A DNA stretch of 64,000 nucleotides from CAILZL01 sp963748005 (GCA_963748005.1 CAVVHH010000002.1:2542001-2606000); one strand, 5' to 3'; positions 18,247 to 27,473 are shown, counted from the stretch's first letter. Notes: generated from the letters alone by a model not told the origin. Numbers and translations are program-made.

Positions 18247-18768
18247 GTGACTAACGTGACGTGTTGGCGCTTTGTATTTGTGTTGCTGTTTGCGCAGGCG
18301 GTGTGTGTCCCGTCGTTTGCCCAGTCCACTGCGTCGCAAGCAACGACGTCGCCCGAAATGACCACAGGTCCGGTCACCGGGCTTGCACCGGATCATGCGA
18401 CGCTGTCGGTCGCGAATATCGAACGCGAAGCCGAATGGTACGAGCGCGTGCTGGGCTTCAAACCGTTCTCGAAATCTGAGGCCAATCCCGATTTTCGCAA
18501 TTGGCACCTGGTCATTCCCGGATACCGGATCGATCTGGTTCAGTTCAAGGGTTCCAAGCGGCCACCACCGTTGGAGTCGCCGTATTTGCAGCAGGGCTGG
18601 ACGCATGTGGTCTTTCATGTCGAAGACGTTTCGTTGGCATTGCGCCAGCTACAGGCGTTGAATGTCGATGTGGTCGTCGCGCGCGACCGCGATGGCGTAC
18701 CCATCCAGCTGCGCATCCGTGATCCGGAAGGCAACGAGGTTGAAATCCGGCGCAATCTTCTGGTCTAG
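18247..18768 (+). CDS. Exported single-domain VOC protein
   Basis: 173 aa. A GTG start at 18247 sits eight bases after GGAGGA, whereas a GTG at 18193 has no such site. The signal peptide (RFVFVLLFAQAVCVPSFAQ) is followed by one VOC domain: PDHATLSVANIEREAEWYERVLG, WTHVVFHVEDVSLALRQL, IRDPEGNEVEI. Metal ligands are likely the His in DHATL and HVVFH and the Glu in NEVEI. The reaction is unknown. A MITE-like element begins two bases after the stop. Confidence 0.78.
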   Translation: MTNVTCWRFVFVLLFAQAVCVPSFAQSTASQATTSPEMTTGPVTGLAPDHATLSVANIEREAEWYERVLGFKPFSKSEANPDFRNWHLVIPGYRIDLVQFKGSKRPPPLESPYLQQGWTHVVFHVEDVSLALRQLQALNVDVVVARDRDGVPIQLRIRDPEGNEVEIRRNLLV

Positions 18769-18770
18769 CA

Positions 18771-18926
18771 GCCTGTCGGACTTAAGTGATCGTAGCGAGG
18801 CGAGTGGAAAATTGAGGACAGTTTTTGATCGTTTGAGGAGAATAGCCGTAGCTATTTGACGAAAAGGATCGGAAAAATGGACCAATTTGACGCCGCCGCA
18901 GTAGATCAACCTTAAGTCCGACAGGC
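18771..18926. mobile_element. MITE-like element with perfect 16-bp terminal inverted repeats
   Basis: GCCTGTCGGACTTAAG at 18771-18786 is exactly mirrored by CTTAAGTCCGACAGGC at 18911-18926. The arms continue imperfectly inward with TGATC/GATCA. The 156-bp interior has no coding frame. Size, perfect ends and lack of genes fit a non-autonomous transposon or a long structured repeat. No second copy is in this window. Confidence 0.65.
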
Positions 18927-19003
18927 CGCTAGAAGCCGTGCATCACTCGGCGTGGCGAGTGGCGCATTGACGTTCGCGCAGGTAGAGATACATCACTCCC
19001 TTG

Positions 19004-19882
19004 TCAACCGCTCCCGTCCGTGGTCTGGATTGGCGGCCAGATGCGGACCGCGCTGTTCGGTCCGTTCGGAGCATGCACGAGTTTGGGCACTACGTTGTTG
19101 CCCCCTGTGCCCAGCGTTGCCTTTCCTGATGTGCCTTCGTAGTCGCGTTCGAACAACTCCGGCGTAGTGAACTCGTACACAATGATGTGTTTGGCCCAGC
19201 CGGCGACCGATTTCAGGTTGCGGTTGCGCACATTGGTCGGTGTCGCGGCCATTGCAGGCAGACGCGACTGGACGTAGCCGGCGTGCAGCTCCTCTTCCAG
19301 TTCGATTGGGCAGTTGAAGCTGCCGATCTGGATGGCCGCCGCGGGCAGCAACCCGTCGCGATACGTACGCAACGCCGTGCCATTCACCCGCCCGCACTCG
19401 ACGGCGATGTTGACCCGTTCGCCGATTCGCATCCCCAGCATCCTGCGATCTGCTTCCGGCAGCACGGCGTGGATCGCGCTCGGCGTCGGATTGCCGAAGA
19501 CATGTGAATCTTCTGCGCCGATCAACAGAATGTAGTGATAGCCCGTCCCGATCGGATCGCGTGTGTGCTGGAGCATCGGCGAATCACGTCGCTCGTTAGC
19601 GCGATAGTGTGCGGCCCAGCGGTAGCCGGGGCGACGGAGAAGGCCTGGCAGGTACGAGCCGTGCAGCCAGGCCAGATACTGATCACGGCCTGCATCGGGC
19701 AGGTCGTACCAGGTGATCCACAGCGCGCTGTCGCGTGGCGCGGCAGCAGTTTGAACTGGCGGAGGTACGGATGCCGCAGACGACGTGCCGGCGTGGCCCG
19801 CCACGGTGCTGGCAGCGATGACTCCGGCATTCTTGAGAAAATCACGACGATTTTTCGCCGAGCGCGCGCCACTGGATGTCAT
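19004..19882 (-). CDS. Tat-exported protein of unknown function
   Basis: 292 aa. ATG 19882 follows GAGGGGAC and has a twin-arginine signal (SAKNRRDFLKNAGVIAAS). The mature part has WITWYDLPDAGRDQYLAWLHGSYLP near residue 60 and HIIVYEFTTPELFERDYEG near 235. Two such strand-helix units would fit ferredoxin-like (dimeric alpha/beta barrel, EthD-like) folds, but this is only an impression. The gene diverges from the two CMD-like genes across a 73-bp gap, so shared regulation with them is likely. Confidence 0.65.
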   Translation of the reverse strand: MTSSGARSAKNRRDFLKNAGVIAASTVAGHAGTSSAASVPPPVQTAAAPRDSALWITWYDLPDAGRDQYLAWLHGSYLPGLLRRPGYRWAAHYRANERRDSPMLQHTRDPIGTGYHYILLIGAEDSHVFGNPTPSAIHAVLPEADRRMLGMRIGERVNIAVECGRVNGTALRTYRDGLLPAAAIQIGSFNCPIELEEELHAGYVQSRLPAMAATPTNVRNRNLKSVAGWAKHIIVYEFTTPELFERDYEGTSGKATLGTGGNNVVPKLVHAPNGPNSAVRIWPPIQTTDGSG

Positions 19883-19916
19883 GTCCCCTCGCAGTTTGAA
19901 GTTGTAGTAGAAGCCC

Positions 19917-19935
19917 GTCGTCACCTATTCTTGGG
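19917..19935 (+). promoter_or_regulatory. Shared upstream motif, weaker copy H
   Basis: GTCGTCACCTATTCTTGGG, about 20 bases before the CMD-like gene. It keeps only the CTATTCTTG core of the motif found before other genes, without the clear A-tract, so it is a weak match. Confidence 0.3.
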
Positions 19936-19955
19936 CGATTGGGGAGATGGGGTCA

Positions 19956-20663
19956 ATGATGTTTGTGATAACGCGGATGCGTACGTTGCGAACTGTACGC
20001 GGGGCGGTGGTCCTGCTGGCGACACTGTTGTTCCTCGAAGCCGCAGCTCAGCAGGCTGTGCCCGACCCGCGCGCGTCGCTGCGCGAAGGGGTGAACCGCG
20101 AGTCTCTGGACCCGGAAGCTCGCGCACTCTATGACTCCGTCGTCAATGCCGTCACGCCTTACGCCCGCGGCCTGCCCACGCCGCTCGGCGTGTGGATGAA
20201 CAGTCCGCGGATGGCAGAGCATGCGCTGCCGCTGTACATGTACCTGCGCTTCGGCGGTGATGCCGGCGATGCCATCCACTTTCCGGTGCGTCTTGTCGAA
20301 CTGGCCATCCTTGTCTCTGCGCACGAGATTCACAGCACGGCGCAATGGGATGCGCACGAATCGACCGCGCGCAAGGTGGGTCTCGAGCCGCAGATCATCG
20401 ACGTTGTGAGGAACGACCAGGCGGTGGACGCGCTGGGCGAAAAGGAAGCAGCGATCGTCCGCTTCGGACGCGAGCTGTTTCGGGATCGCTACGTGCGTGC
20501 CGAGACCTTCGCCCGCGCACAGCAGCTGTTCGGTACCGAAGGCGTAACGGATCTCGCCGCTTTGATGGCGTTCCATCAGTTTCTCGAGCTCACGTCTTAC
20601 GTAACATTCGACATCCCGGCAGCGGCAGGGCCGGGCGGTAAGTCGCCGGTGCCTTTGCGATGA
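19956..20663 (+). CDS. Exported carboxymuconolactone decarboxylase-like protein
   Basis: 235 aa. GGGGAG at 19941 supports ATG 19956 or 19959 rather than ATG 19947, which touches it. A signal peptide (RGAVVLLATLLFLEAAAQ) leads into one CMD/AhpD-fold domain: GLPTPLGVWMNSPRMAEHAL, RLVELAILVSAHEIHSTAQW, DAHESTARKVGLEP, EAAIVRFGRELFRD. The Cys-x-x-Cys of AhpD peroxidase-type members is missing and His residues occupy the region (AHEIHSTAQWDAHE), as in decarboxylase-like members. It overlaps the next gene by ATGA, so they form one operon. Confidence 0.82.
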   Translation: MMFVITRMRTLRTVRGAVVLLATLLFLEAAAQQAVPDPRASLREGVNRESLDPEARALYDSVVNAVTPYARGLPTPLGVWMNSPRMAEHALPLYMYLRFGGDAGDAIHFPVRLVELAILVSAHEIHSTAQWDAHESTARKVGLEPQIIDVVRNDQAVDALGEKEAAIVRFGRELFRDRYVRAETFARAQQLFGTEGVTDLAALMAFHQFLELTSYVTFDIPAAAGPGGKSPVPLR

Positions 20664-21961
20664 GCGGCCCTGCGTGCATGGTGGCGCGGCGCTTGGTCGC
20701 GTTTCTGATTGCAGCGATGTTGCTCGCGGCGGGCGATGTGACGTTCGGCCAGGAACCGAGTGCCGATCCGCGTGTGCGACTGCGCGAAGGCGTCAAGCGC
20801 GAGGATCTCGATGAACAGGGCAAGAGGACGTACGACCGGGCCGTGAATCCCGCCTCAGCGCATCCGGACAGCTTGCCCGCTCCGGTCGGCATGTCGATGT
20901 GGAGTCCGCGCTTCGGTGAACACCTGCTGGCCATGTACGACTATCTGCGCTTTGGTACGGAGCTGGACGTGCGCACGAAGGAGCTGGCGATCCTGATGGC
21001 CGCCCGCTACGACAACAGCAAGATCCAGTGGGGCACGCATGGCGAGAACGCCCGCAGGATCGGCATCGAGCCACGCGTCATCGACGTGATCGCGACCGGC
21101 GCGCCGCTCGATACGCTGTCGGAGAAGGATGCGGTGGTCATCCGCATGGGTCGCGAGATGTTTGGCGACAAGCGCGTCGGCGCACAAACCTTTGCGCAGG
21201 CATTGAAGCTTTTTGGCAGGAAGGGTGTCACCGATCTCGCGGGAGTCATGGCCTTTTATGAATTCCTCTACATCAGCTCGAACGTTGCGTTCGATCTGGA
21301 GTCCAGCACGCGCTTTGTTGCGCCACCGCCATTGCCAGGCGCAACGTCCGTTCGCCAGATGATGCAGAAGGGCGCCGACATCGATCCCGAATCCGGTGCG
21401 CGACTGCCGCGCGTCAGGCGCGAGGACCTCGACGCGGATGGAAAGCAGACATACGACGCGATCGTCAACCCGCAGACGCCTTATGCCGCCGGCCTGCCGT
21501 CACCGATCGGCATGTGGATGCATAGCCCGGAGATGGCGCGGATCGTGCTGCCCGCCTATCTCTACCTGCGCTTCGGCAACGGCTTCGGCACGCGACTCAC
21601 GGAAGTGGCGATCCTGACGACGGCGCGTGAGACCGACTGCCAGTATCAATGGACCACGCACGAGCCAATGGCCCGCGCAGCCGGCGTCGAACCGGGGTTG
21701 CTCGATGTGATCAAGTACCGGAAGTCGCTCGATGGCCTTGATGCGAAGGACGCCGTCGTCGTTCGCTTCGGACGCGAGCTGTTCCGCGATCGTCGCATGA
21801 CCGCAGAGACATTCGCGCAAGCCGAGCAGCTGCTCGGCTTGCGCGGCGTCACCGATCTGGCGGGGTTGATGGCTTTCTACGAGTTTCTCTTCTACAGCTC
21901 GAACGCCACCTTCGACATCCAGCTACCAGAGGGGCAACTACCTTTACTGCCGATATCCTGA
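20660..21961 (+). CDS. Exported tandem CMD-domain fusion protein
   Basis: 433 aa; the ATG overlaps the previous stop. A signal peptide (RRLVAFLIAAMLLAAGDVTFGQ) is followed by two CMD-like domains. Domain 1 covers residues 35-215 (VRLREGVKREDLDEQGKRTY, RTKELAILMAARYDN, WGTHGENARRIGIEP). Domain 2 covers residues 248-425 (RVRREDLDADGKQTY, RLTEVAILTTARETDCQYQW, THEPMARAAGVEP). Each repeats the upstream protein's pattern, so three related domains lie in a row over two genes. A CMD hexamer-like assembly in the periplasm may be formed; the substrate is unknown. Confidence 0.82.
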   Translation: MSGPACMVARRLVAFLIAAMLLAAGDVTFGQEPSADPRVRLREGVKREDLDEQGKRTYDRAVNPASAHPDSLPAPVGMSMWSPRFGEHLLAMYDYLRFGTELDVRTKELAILMAARYDNSKIQWGTHGENARRIGIEPRVIDVIATGAPLDTLSEKDAVVIRMGREMFGDKRVGAQTFAQALKLFGRKGVTDLAGVMAFYEFLYISSNVAFDLESSTRFVAPPPLPGATSVRQMMQKGADIDPESGARLPRVRREDLDADGKQTYDAIVNPQTPYAAGLPSPIGMWMHSPEMARIVLPAYLYLRFGNGFGTRLTEVAILTTARETDCQYQWTTHEPMARAAGVEPGLLDVIKYRKSLDGLDAKDAVVVRFGRELFRDRRMTAETFAQAEQLLGLRGVTDLAGLMAFYEFLFYSSNATFDIQLPEGQLPLLPIS

Positions 21962-22034
21962 ATCGGAGCAATCCGGCGCGCAAACAAGCTCGAAACAGGC
22001 GGGCAATTACTTCAATCAAGAAGGCGGGAAATAT

Positions 22035-22877
22035 ATGTATCGTTGCAAATTCCTTGGCATCACCGTGGCACTGCTGACTCTGGGGCTGAACACTTCGTCC
22101 ACGGTGGCGCAAACTGCAGCTCCGAACGCGAGCACGGCGGCCAGGACGCCGTTGGCTGGCGCGAAACTGCCGGCTACCGATGAAGCGCGAATCGCGGAGT
22201 TGGTACTTGCCAATCACATTTTGGCGAACCAGGGCGTACTCGATGGCTTCGGCCACGTCAGTGTTCGATCGGCCAGCAATCCCAGGCATTACTTCATGGC
22301 GCGTTCGCTGGCGCCGGCGTTGGTAGAGCGTGCCGACATTCTGGAGTTCGACGAGAACAGCAATCCCGTCAAACCAAACGGCCCGCAGCCGTATGGCGAG
22401 CGTTTCATTCATGGCGAGATTTATCGTGAGCGTCCCGACGTATACGCGGTGGTGCACAGCCACACACCCGAAGTGTTGCCGTTCGGAATTACCAGGGCGC
22501 CACTCAAGGCTGCGATTCACGTTGCTGCATTTCTGGGTTCCGAGCCCGCGCCCGTGTTCGATCTTCGCGATTCAGAAGGGCCGGAGAACTTGATGCTAGT
22601 GCATAACACCAAGACCGGTGCAGATCTGGCGCGAACCTTGGGCAATCGCTCCGTGGTCCTGATGCGCGGGCATGGCATGGCCGTGGCTGCGCCGACCACT
22701 CAGGATGTTGTGCTGCGCGCCATCTATACCAAGGTGAATGCTCACGTGGTGGCTGAAGCAATGAAGATGGGCGAGCCGGTATTCATGAACAAGTTCGAAG
22801 CCACGCGCGTGGACCCCGTGGAACGCACATGGCAACTATGGGTCGAGCAAGCAGAGGGGGATGGGAAGGCGAGGTAA
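22035..22877 (+). CDS. Exported class II aldolase/adducin-family protein
   Basis: 280 aa. The signal peptide (KFLGITVALLTLGLNTSSTVAQ) precedes a class II aldolase fold: RIAELVLANHILANQGVLDGFGHVSVR, FIHGEIYRERPDVYAVVHSHTPEV and VLMRGHGMAVAAPT. The zinc ligands (His-x-His in HSH, and the His in RGHG) and the acidic residue in HGEIY are present, so it should be catalytically competent. Family members cleave or isomerise phosphosugars in the cytosol, so an exported copy is unusual and suggests a non-phosphorylated substrate. It lies 73 bp after the CMD fusion gene in the same direction. Confidence 0.85.
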   Translation: MYRCKFLGITVALLTLGLNTSSTVAQTAAPNASTAARTPLAGAKLPATDEARIAELVLANHILANQGVLDGFGHVSVRSASNPRHYFMARSLAPALVERADILEFDENSNPVKPNGPQPYGERFIHGEIYRERPDVYAVVHSHTPEVLPFGITRAPLKAAIHVAAFLGSEPAPVFDLRDSEGPENLMLVHNTKTGADLARTLGNRSVVLMRGHGMAVAAPTTQDVVLRAIYTKVNAHVVAEAMKMGEPVFMNKFEATRVDPVERTWQLWVEQAEGDGKAR

Positions 22878-23030
22878 GCACGGCTGGTGGTTACGGAACG
22901 GGATGCCAGTCGACAGCCCCATTTTGCCTCACGACTCTCAACTCGATGCGCTGCCTGTTGCTTGTGCCGGCTCGGGACGATAGGCACTATGAGGCTGCTC
23001 CCCTCACGGCAGTCAGGGATTGGAGGGTCA

Positions 23031-23450
23031 ATGAGGATGCATCAAGCAATTTCGAGTTTGATTTTCACGGCCGGAGCCATGCTGGCTGCGACTCCTTCGA
23101 TCCTCGCGCATCATTCCCGCGAGATGTTCGACGTGACCCGGAATGTTACGTATCGGGGCGTCGTCAAGGAGTACCGGTGGCAGAACCCGCATAGCCACAT
23201 CGTCCTCGCGGTTGGGGCTGACGCGGCGGACCCTTCCACTGCAGGAACGTGGGATATAGAGGCTTCGAGTATCAGCCTCATGGTCGACATGGGATGGAAT
23301 CGAATGACGTTCAAACCGGGTGATCTGATTACGGTAGTTGCGCACCCAAGCAAGAATGGTTCGAAGGACGTTTTGCTCTTCTATGCAATCAAGGCGGACG
23401 GCAAGCGATTGTATCGTGCGACACATCGGTACCCTTCAGAAGCGGAATAG
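23031..23450 (+). CDS. DUF6152 protein (stand-alone)
   Basis: 139 aa. TTGGAGGG precedes ATG 23031. The signal peptide ends SILA|HHSREMFD, giving a mature His-His start (residues 27-28). Conserved features follow: YRGVVKEYRWQNPHSHIVL with the Asn-Pro-His, then LMVDMGWNRMTFKPGDLITVVAHP. This is the only DUF6152 gene in the window without its usual partner family next to it. The function of the family is unknown. Confidence 0.8.
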   Translation: MRMHQAISSLIFTAGAMLAATPSILAHHSREMFDVTRNVTYRGVVKEYRWQNPHSHIVLAVGADAADPSTAGTWDIEASSISLMVDMGWNRMTFKPGDLITVVAHPSKNGSKDVLLFYAIKADGKRLYRATHRYPSEAE

Positions 23451-23586
23451 CCGGTCTCGTCGCCGAGCGTGAAGCGGAGCCGGGAATCAGGCGTATGGAT
23501 TGTCACAGTTCACGTCGCGAACCTGAACTTGTTTCGTTCACGCGTTCATTGATACCCTCGTTCATTGCCGTCAGAGGGGGCTTGCC

Positions 23587-24951
23587 GTGCGCCGCAAAAT
23601 CAAGACATTGGTGATTGTGCTTTCGGGTGTTTTGGTGATTCCGTTGTGGGCTCAGGCAGAAGGAAGTTTGCGGGTCGGCGCCGCCAAGGTCGACATCACG
23701 CCGACCAGGGACATGCTGCCGGTGCCGGGTCTGCAAATGCTGGCCGGCGTGCACGATCCCTTCTTTGCCCGTGCGCTGGTGATCGACAATGGTTCGACCA
23801 AGATGGCGCTGATCGGCGTTGATACGGCGGGTCTGACTAACGGTGCGGATATTCTGAAAGCCGTCTCCACTGAATTGAAAATCCCGATCAGTCAATTGAG
23901 CATAGGCGCCACCCACGATCACAACACGCCGACCTTCGGCGGCGGCGGGTCGAGCTACGACCGCAAGCCTTACCTGGCGCTGTTACTGAAAGGCGTCGTC
24001 GAGGCCGCGAAACAGGCCAATGCGAAATTGCAGCCGGCGCGCATCGGCTTCGGCACCGGCAAGGCGTACATCAATACCAACCGTGATCAGAAGATCGGCG
24101 ACTCCTACAAGATGGGGTATGCCCCGGAGGGTGTATCCGACAAGACGGTGGCGGTGATGCTCGCGACGACGCTCGCGGGTGATCCAATCGGGGTGTGGTC
24201 GAACTACGCCGTGCACGGCGTGGTGATGTTTCTGTCGAAGACCACGCCAGATGGTAAGTCGGAAGTGACCGGCGACATCGGCGGCGCAACGTCGAACTAT
24301 GTGGAGGAGCGGCTCGGACACGGCGCCGTTGCAGTCTGGACGCAGGGTGCTTCGGGCGATCAGAACCCGATCTTCATGTCCACCTACAATCAGGACGGGC
24401 CGGACGTTCACGACGAAGGCGCAGCCGGGTGGGCGATCCTCGATGTGCAGGCGCGGCGATTGGGTGAGGAGATTGTTCGCGTTTCCCGGAGTATCCAGAA
24501 TACGAAATCGAGTGCCGTGCTGTGGAGCGCTAGCTCAACCCTGACCTGTCCGGGGCGCAAGCGCGACGCATCAGCGCCCGCACCGGTTGTGTCAGGATCG
24601 TTTACGCCTGGCGCCGATACGGCGCCGATGGTGGATGGTGACCCGGTGAACATCGCCATCAATCTGATGATGATCAATGACATCGCGCTGGCAAATGTTT
24701 CCGGCGAGGTGTTTACGGATATCAGCCTGAAGCTGAAGAAGGCGTCGCTGTTCGACCGCACGGCGATGGTCACGCTGGTCGCGAGCATGGAAGGTTCGGC
24801 CGGATACATTCCGAGCGAGGCGGCTTATCTGCTGCCATCTGCCATGGCCGCGCGCAATCGCATCAGGCCGGGATGCGCGGAGAACGCCATCGTCGATGCG
24901 TTCCTTGGCTTGCAGCAAAAGTATCTTCCAGTCTGGAGAGCCGCGCAGTAA
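23587..24951 (+). CDS. Exported neutral ceramidase-like protein
   Basis: 454 aa from a GTG at 23587 after AGAGGGGG. The signal peptide (TLVIVLSGVLVIPLWAQA) is followed by VGAAKVDITPTRDMLP, the opening of the neutral/alkaline ceramidase N-terminal domain. IGATHDHNTPTFGGG has the likely metal-binding His pair, and AVWTQGASGDQNP resembles the catalytic-Ser GxSGD region. The C-terminal immunoglobulin-like domain of true ceramidases is short or missing (usual length 650 or more). The real substrate may be another amide or lipid. Confidence 0.8.
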   Translation: MRRKIKTLVIVLSGVLVIPLWAQAEGSLRVGAAKVDITPTRDMLPVPGLQMLAGVHDPFFARALVIDNGSTKMALIGVDTAGLTNGADILKAVSTELKIPISQLSIGATHDHNTPTFGGGGSSYDRKPYLALLLKGVVEAAKQANAKLQPARIGFGTGKAYINTNRDQKIGDSYKMGYAPEGVSDKTVAVMLATTLAGDPIGVWSNYAVHGVVMFLSKTTPDGKSEVTGDIGGATSNYVEERLGHGAVAVWTQGASGDQNPIFMSTYNQDGPDVHDEGAAGWAILDVQARRLGEEIVRVSRSIQNTKSSAVLWSASSTLTCPGRKRDASAPAPVVSGSFTPGADTAPMVDGDPVNIAINLMMINDIALANVSGEVFTDISLKLKKASLFDRTAMVTLVASMEGSAGYIPSEAAYLLPSAMAARNRIRPGCAENAIVDAFLGLQQKYLPVWRAAQ

Positions 24952-25300
24952 GCGGTAATGACGGCGAACAGCAAAAAATTGCATCCACTGGAATGATGGT
25001 CATCCGTCGCGCAACAATCCCGGGTATTCATGGAGATTGGCGATCAATTCACGGTGAGAACCGGTTTTTACGGCGGCACGCACCAGGCAGTGCGCGACCA
25101 ATTCATGCGCGAATACGCGATCACCAATTACGGCTTCGAAAAGTTTTTCGACACGTCGAAGGTAACCGCGCAGGAAAACCGGTAACGGCAGGACGTGAAC
25201 AAGCACGCCCGCACTTCGGTGTGAACGGGCGCTTACTGCAGATGCAGCCGCACTGACCATTTGCCGGTACGGCTCGTTGCCTTGAACAATCTGTTGTGGC
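24952..25300. other. Gap with one short unexplained open frame
   Basis: A plus-strand frame at 25030-25185 encodes 51 residues (MEIGDQFTVRTGFYGGTHQA and later MREYAITNYGFEKFFD). It reads like real protein but has no ribosome site and matches no family I recognise. It could be a decayed gene end. Nothing else is seen. Confidence 0.35.
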
Positions 25301-26779
25301 TTACGCCTTTACCTGACTGAACAACCAGTTCCTTGCGGCTTCGATGTGGAAGAACTTCCTGCAGGATGCCATGTGATCGACTTTCGCAAAGGTCAGGAAC
25401 GTGATGTTGCCGCCCTTGCCGATGTAGCCATTGATCTGGTCGTTCAACTTCTTTTGATTCGCGAGCGGAAAAATGAGCGCAGGATCGAGATACTCTTTTG
25501 GTCGCGTGACCCTGGCGCCCGCTTTCTCCCAAACCGGCACGCACTCTTCATTCCACGGAGTCGCTTTGGTGTCGTCCGTGCCGGTGATGATGAGGACATT
25601 CTGTTTCGCAAGATCGACAACATCGCCAGGCCGCTGCTGACCGGCAATGATGAGGCCCGCCGCAAAGGTCTCCGGGTGCTTTGCCATCATCCATAGAGAA
25701 GTCATGGCGCCCATGGACCAGCCAGTGCAGTAGACCCTCTTCCGGTCGATCTTCAGAACCTTGTCTTTTCTGTCCTTCCGGTTCGGATTGCCGAAGTTCC
25801 ATTTGTTCTCGAGCATGGACTCAACCAGCTTGTAGGTATTCTCGACGTCGGAGGTGTGTTCCCAGTAATCATTCATCGTGGTGCGCTCGTAGCGAGGGGT
25901 AATGACCACGCACTCATGCCTGGCCTGCTCCTCCGGCATCCCCCAGATGCTGGCAATGCATTGTTCGGTCAGGGTTTCGGCGCAGGTGCCGTCGGAACTC
26001 GTTCCCGAATGCGTAATGGCAATGACGAGCGGATATTCCTTTTTCTCGCCGCCTTCCTGCAGGAAAGACTTCGGCAGATAGATGCTGTATTCCAGCCACG
26101 CAGAACGCTTGTCGTCCCACCACCAGTGATTCTGCTCCCAGTCGTCAACGCCGCGGATGGCAACGTTGTTGCCGCGCCCACGGGCGTTGTTCCACACGAT
26201 AGTACTTGCGGCATAGACAGCGCCCGCAGCCGTCCTGACGCTCTTGTTCTGCGTTACCGTGACCTTGTCGCTGTCGGTAGTTGGAATGCTGAGGTCCGGG
26301 TCATGCTCGAATTCGGCGACAACGTACATGCCGTCGATGCTCTCCCGGTCGCTACGCAGTCCGGGTTCTGCGTTGGTATACACGGCTACAACGGGCCGTG
26401 CTTTGGCAGCTTCTGACGTCGCATTTTTATCGGGTTCCCGCGGTGTGCCCGGAACGAATCCCCTGGCGGCAGGGAAGACGCTGGCGGTGAAAGTGTCAAG
26501 AGCCAGGCTGGCAGGGTTGATCACCGCGTCATACTGAACGGCAACACCGTAAACCTTCTCACCACCACCGGTGACCTCGCAAAGCGCATAGATGTTCTGA
26601 ATCCCTGGTGCCTTTTTCGCGCCGGAATCGGGACCGTTTGGCATGACTTGAGTTGCGACCGCAAACCCGCTGCCACTATCCGCAGCAAAGACCTTTTGTA
26701 AACCGGCTGCGGTGCCAGCAAGCACCACGCCCGTTGCTGAACCGATTTTAATGAAGCCTCTTCTCGTTACGCCTGTCAT
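25301..26779 (-). CDS. Tat-exported alpha/beta-hydrolase (PHB depolymerase/feruloyl esterase-like)
   Basis: 492 aa. ATG 26779 follows GGAGG and has a twin-arginine signal (TGVTRRGFIKIGSATGVVLA). Residues 40-190 form a beta-rich domain of its own. The hydrolase domain follows: PLVIAITHSGTSSDG, the nucleophile elbow GWSMGAMTSLW (G-x-S-x-G), LIITGTDDTKATPWNE for the acid, and VDHMASCRKFFHIEAARNW for the His. The arrangement matches secreted poly(hydroxyalkanoate) depolymerases or feruloyl esterases. The gene lies just upstream, on the same strand, of no other gene; a TetR-type gene precedes it by 112 bp. Confidence 0.82.
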   Translation of the reverse strand: MTGVTRRGFIKIGSATGVVLAGTAAGLQKVFAADSGSGFAVATQVMPNGPDSGAKKAPGIQNIYALCEVTGGGEKVYGVAVQYDAVINPASLALDTFTASVFPAARGFVPGTPREPDKNATSEAAKARPVVAVYTNAEPGLRSDRESIDGMYVVAEFEHDPDLSIPTTDSDKVTVTQNKSVRTAAGAVYAASTIVWNNARGRGNNVAIRGVDDWEQNHWWWDDKRSAWLEYSIYLPKSFLQEGGEKKEYPLVIAITHSGTSSDGTCAETLTEQCIASIWGMPEEQARHECVVITPRYERTTMNDYWEHTSDVENTYKLVESMLENKWNFGNPNRKDRKDKVLKIDRKRVYCTGWSMGAMTSLWMMAKHPETFAAGLIIAGQQRPGDVVDLAKQNVLIITGTDDTKATPWNEECVPVWEKAGARVTRPKEYLDPALIFPLANQKKLNDQINGYIGKGGNITFLTFAKVDHMASCRKFFHIEAARNWLFSQVKA

Positions 26780-26891
26780 GTGGTTTCCTCCATTCCAATA
26801 TTTGTCGGCAGACCGGTATTGTAGGAGAAGCTGAATCCGCAACCCGATCGTTAACTCTTCTTGTCTTTCAGCCAATGTGAGTGGCGATGCT

Positions 26892-27473
26892 TTATCTCAA
26901 TCCAGCCACCAGTCGTCCCCATTGTTCTTCCATCTGCGCGGCGTCAATTGGTTGATGGTGATCGAGCCACCACATGAGTAGTGTCATCAGTGTGCCGGCG
27001 AGTTGCTGCGCAAGAATGACTGCGGGAATCGAAGCTGCCACACCGGCGCGCGCCGTGCGAATGCGCGCTTCGAATACTCCGGCCATGTTGTTCTGGCAGA
27101 TCTTGAACAGAAACTCGCGCTTGTGCACTCTGGCAAATGAATCAAAAACGGGTTGCATTTGCAGCACGTGTTCGAGAAAGCCATGCACGGGAAACCGATA
27201 ACCACGCGCGGGATCCCACATCAGCTGTTCGCCAAACATGCGTGCAGCGGCGACTGTGTGACGAATAAAGATGTCATCCTTGTCCTGGAAGTGAGCGTAG
27301 AAGGTGGAGCGACCTATGTCGGCGCGTTCGCAGATGTCTTGCACGCTGATTGCATCGTAGCCGCGTTCACGCATCAATGCGTAAAGCGCACCGGCCACGG
27401 CGCTGCGCGTACGCACGGCGCGTGCATCTTCGGAATCGCCAGGAATCGGCAGGTGATTCGGCACAAATGCCAC
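26892..27473 (-). CDS. TetR/AcrR-family regulator
   Basis: 193 aa from a GTG at 27473 with AGGAC upstream. An ATG at 27575 is possible but would overlap the divergent gene's start. The N-terminal helix-turn-helix is clear: AVAGALYALMRERGYDAISVQ, DICERADIGRSTFYAHFQDKDDI. The C-terminal ligand-binding domain is divergent. It probably represses itself and either the divergent membrane protein or the esterase gene downstream on the same strand. Confidence 0.85.
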   Translation of the reverse strand: MAFVPNHLPIPGDSEDARAVRTRSAVAGALYALMRERGYDAISVQDICERADIGRSTFYAHFQDKDDIFIRHTVAAARMFGEQLMWDPARGYRFPVHGFLEHVLQMQPVFDSFARVHKREFLFKICQNNMAGVFEARIRTARAGVAASIPAVILAQQLAGTLMTLLMWWLDHHQPIDAAQMEEQWGRLVAGLR

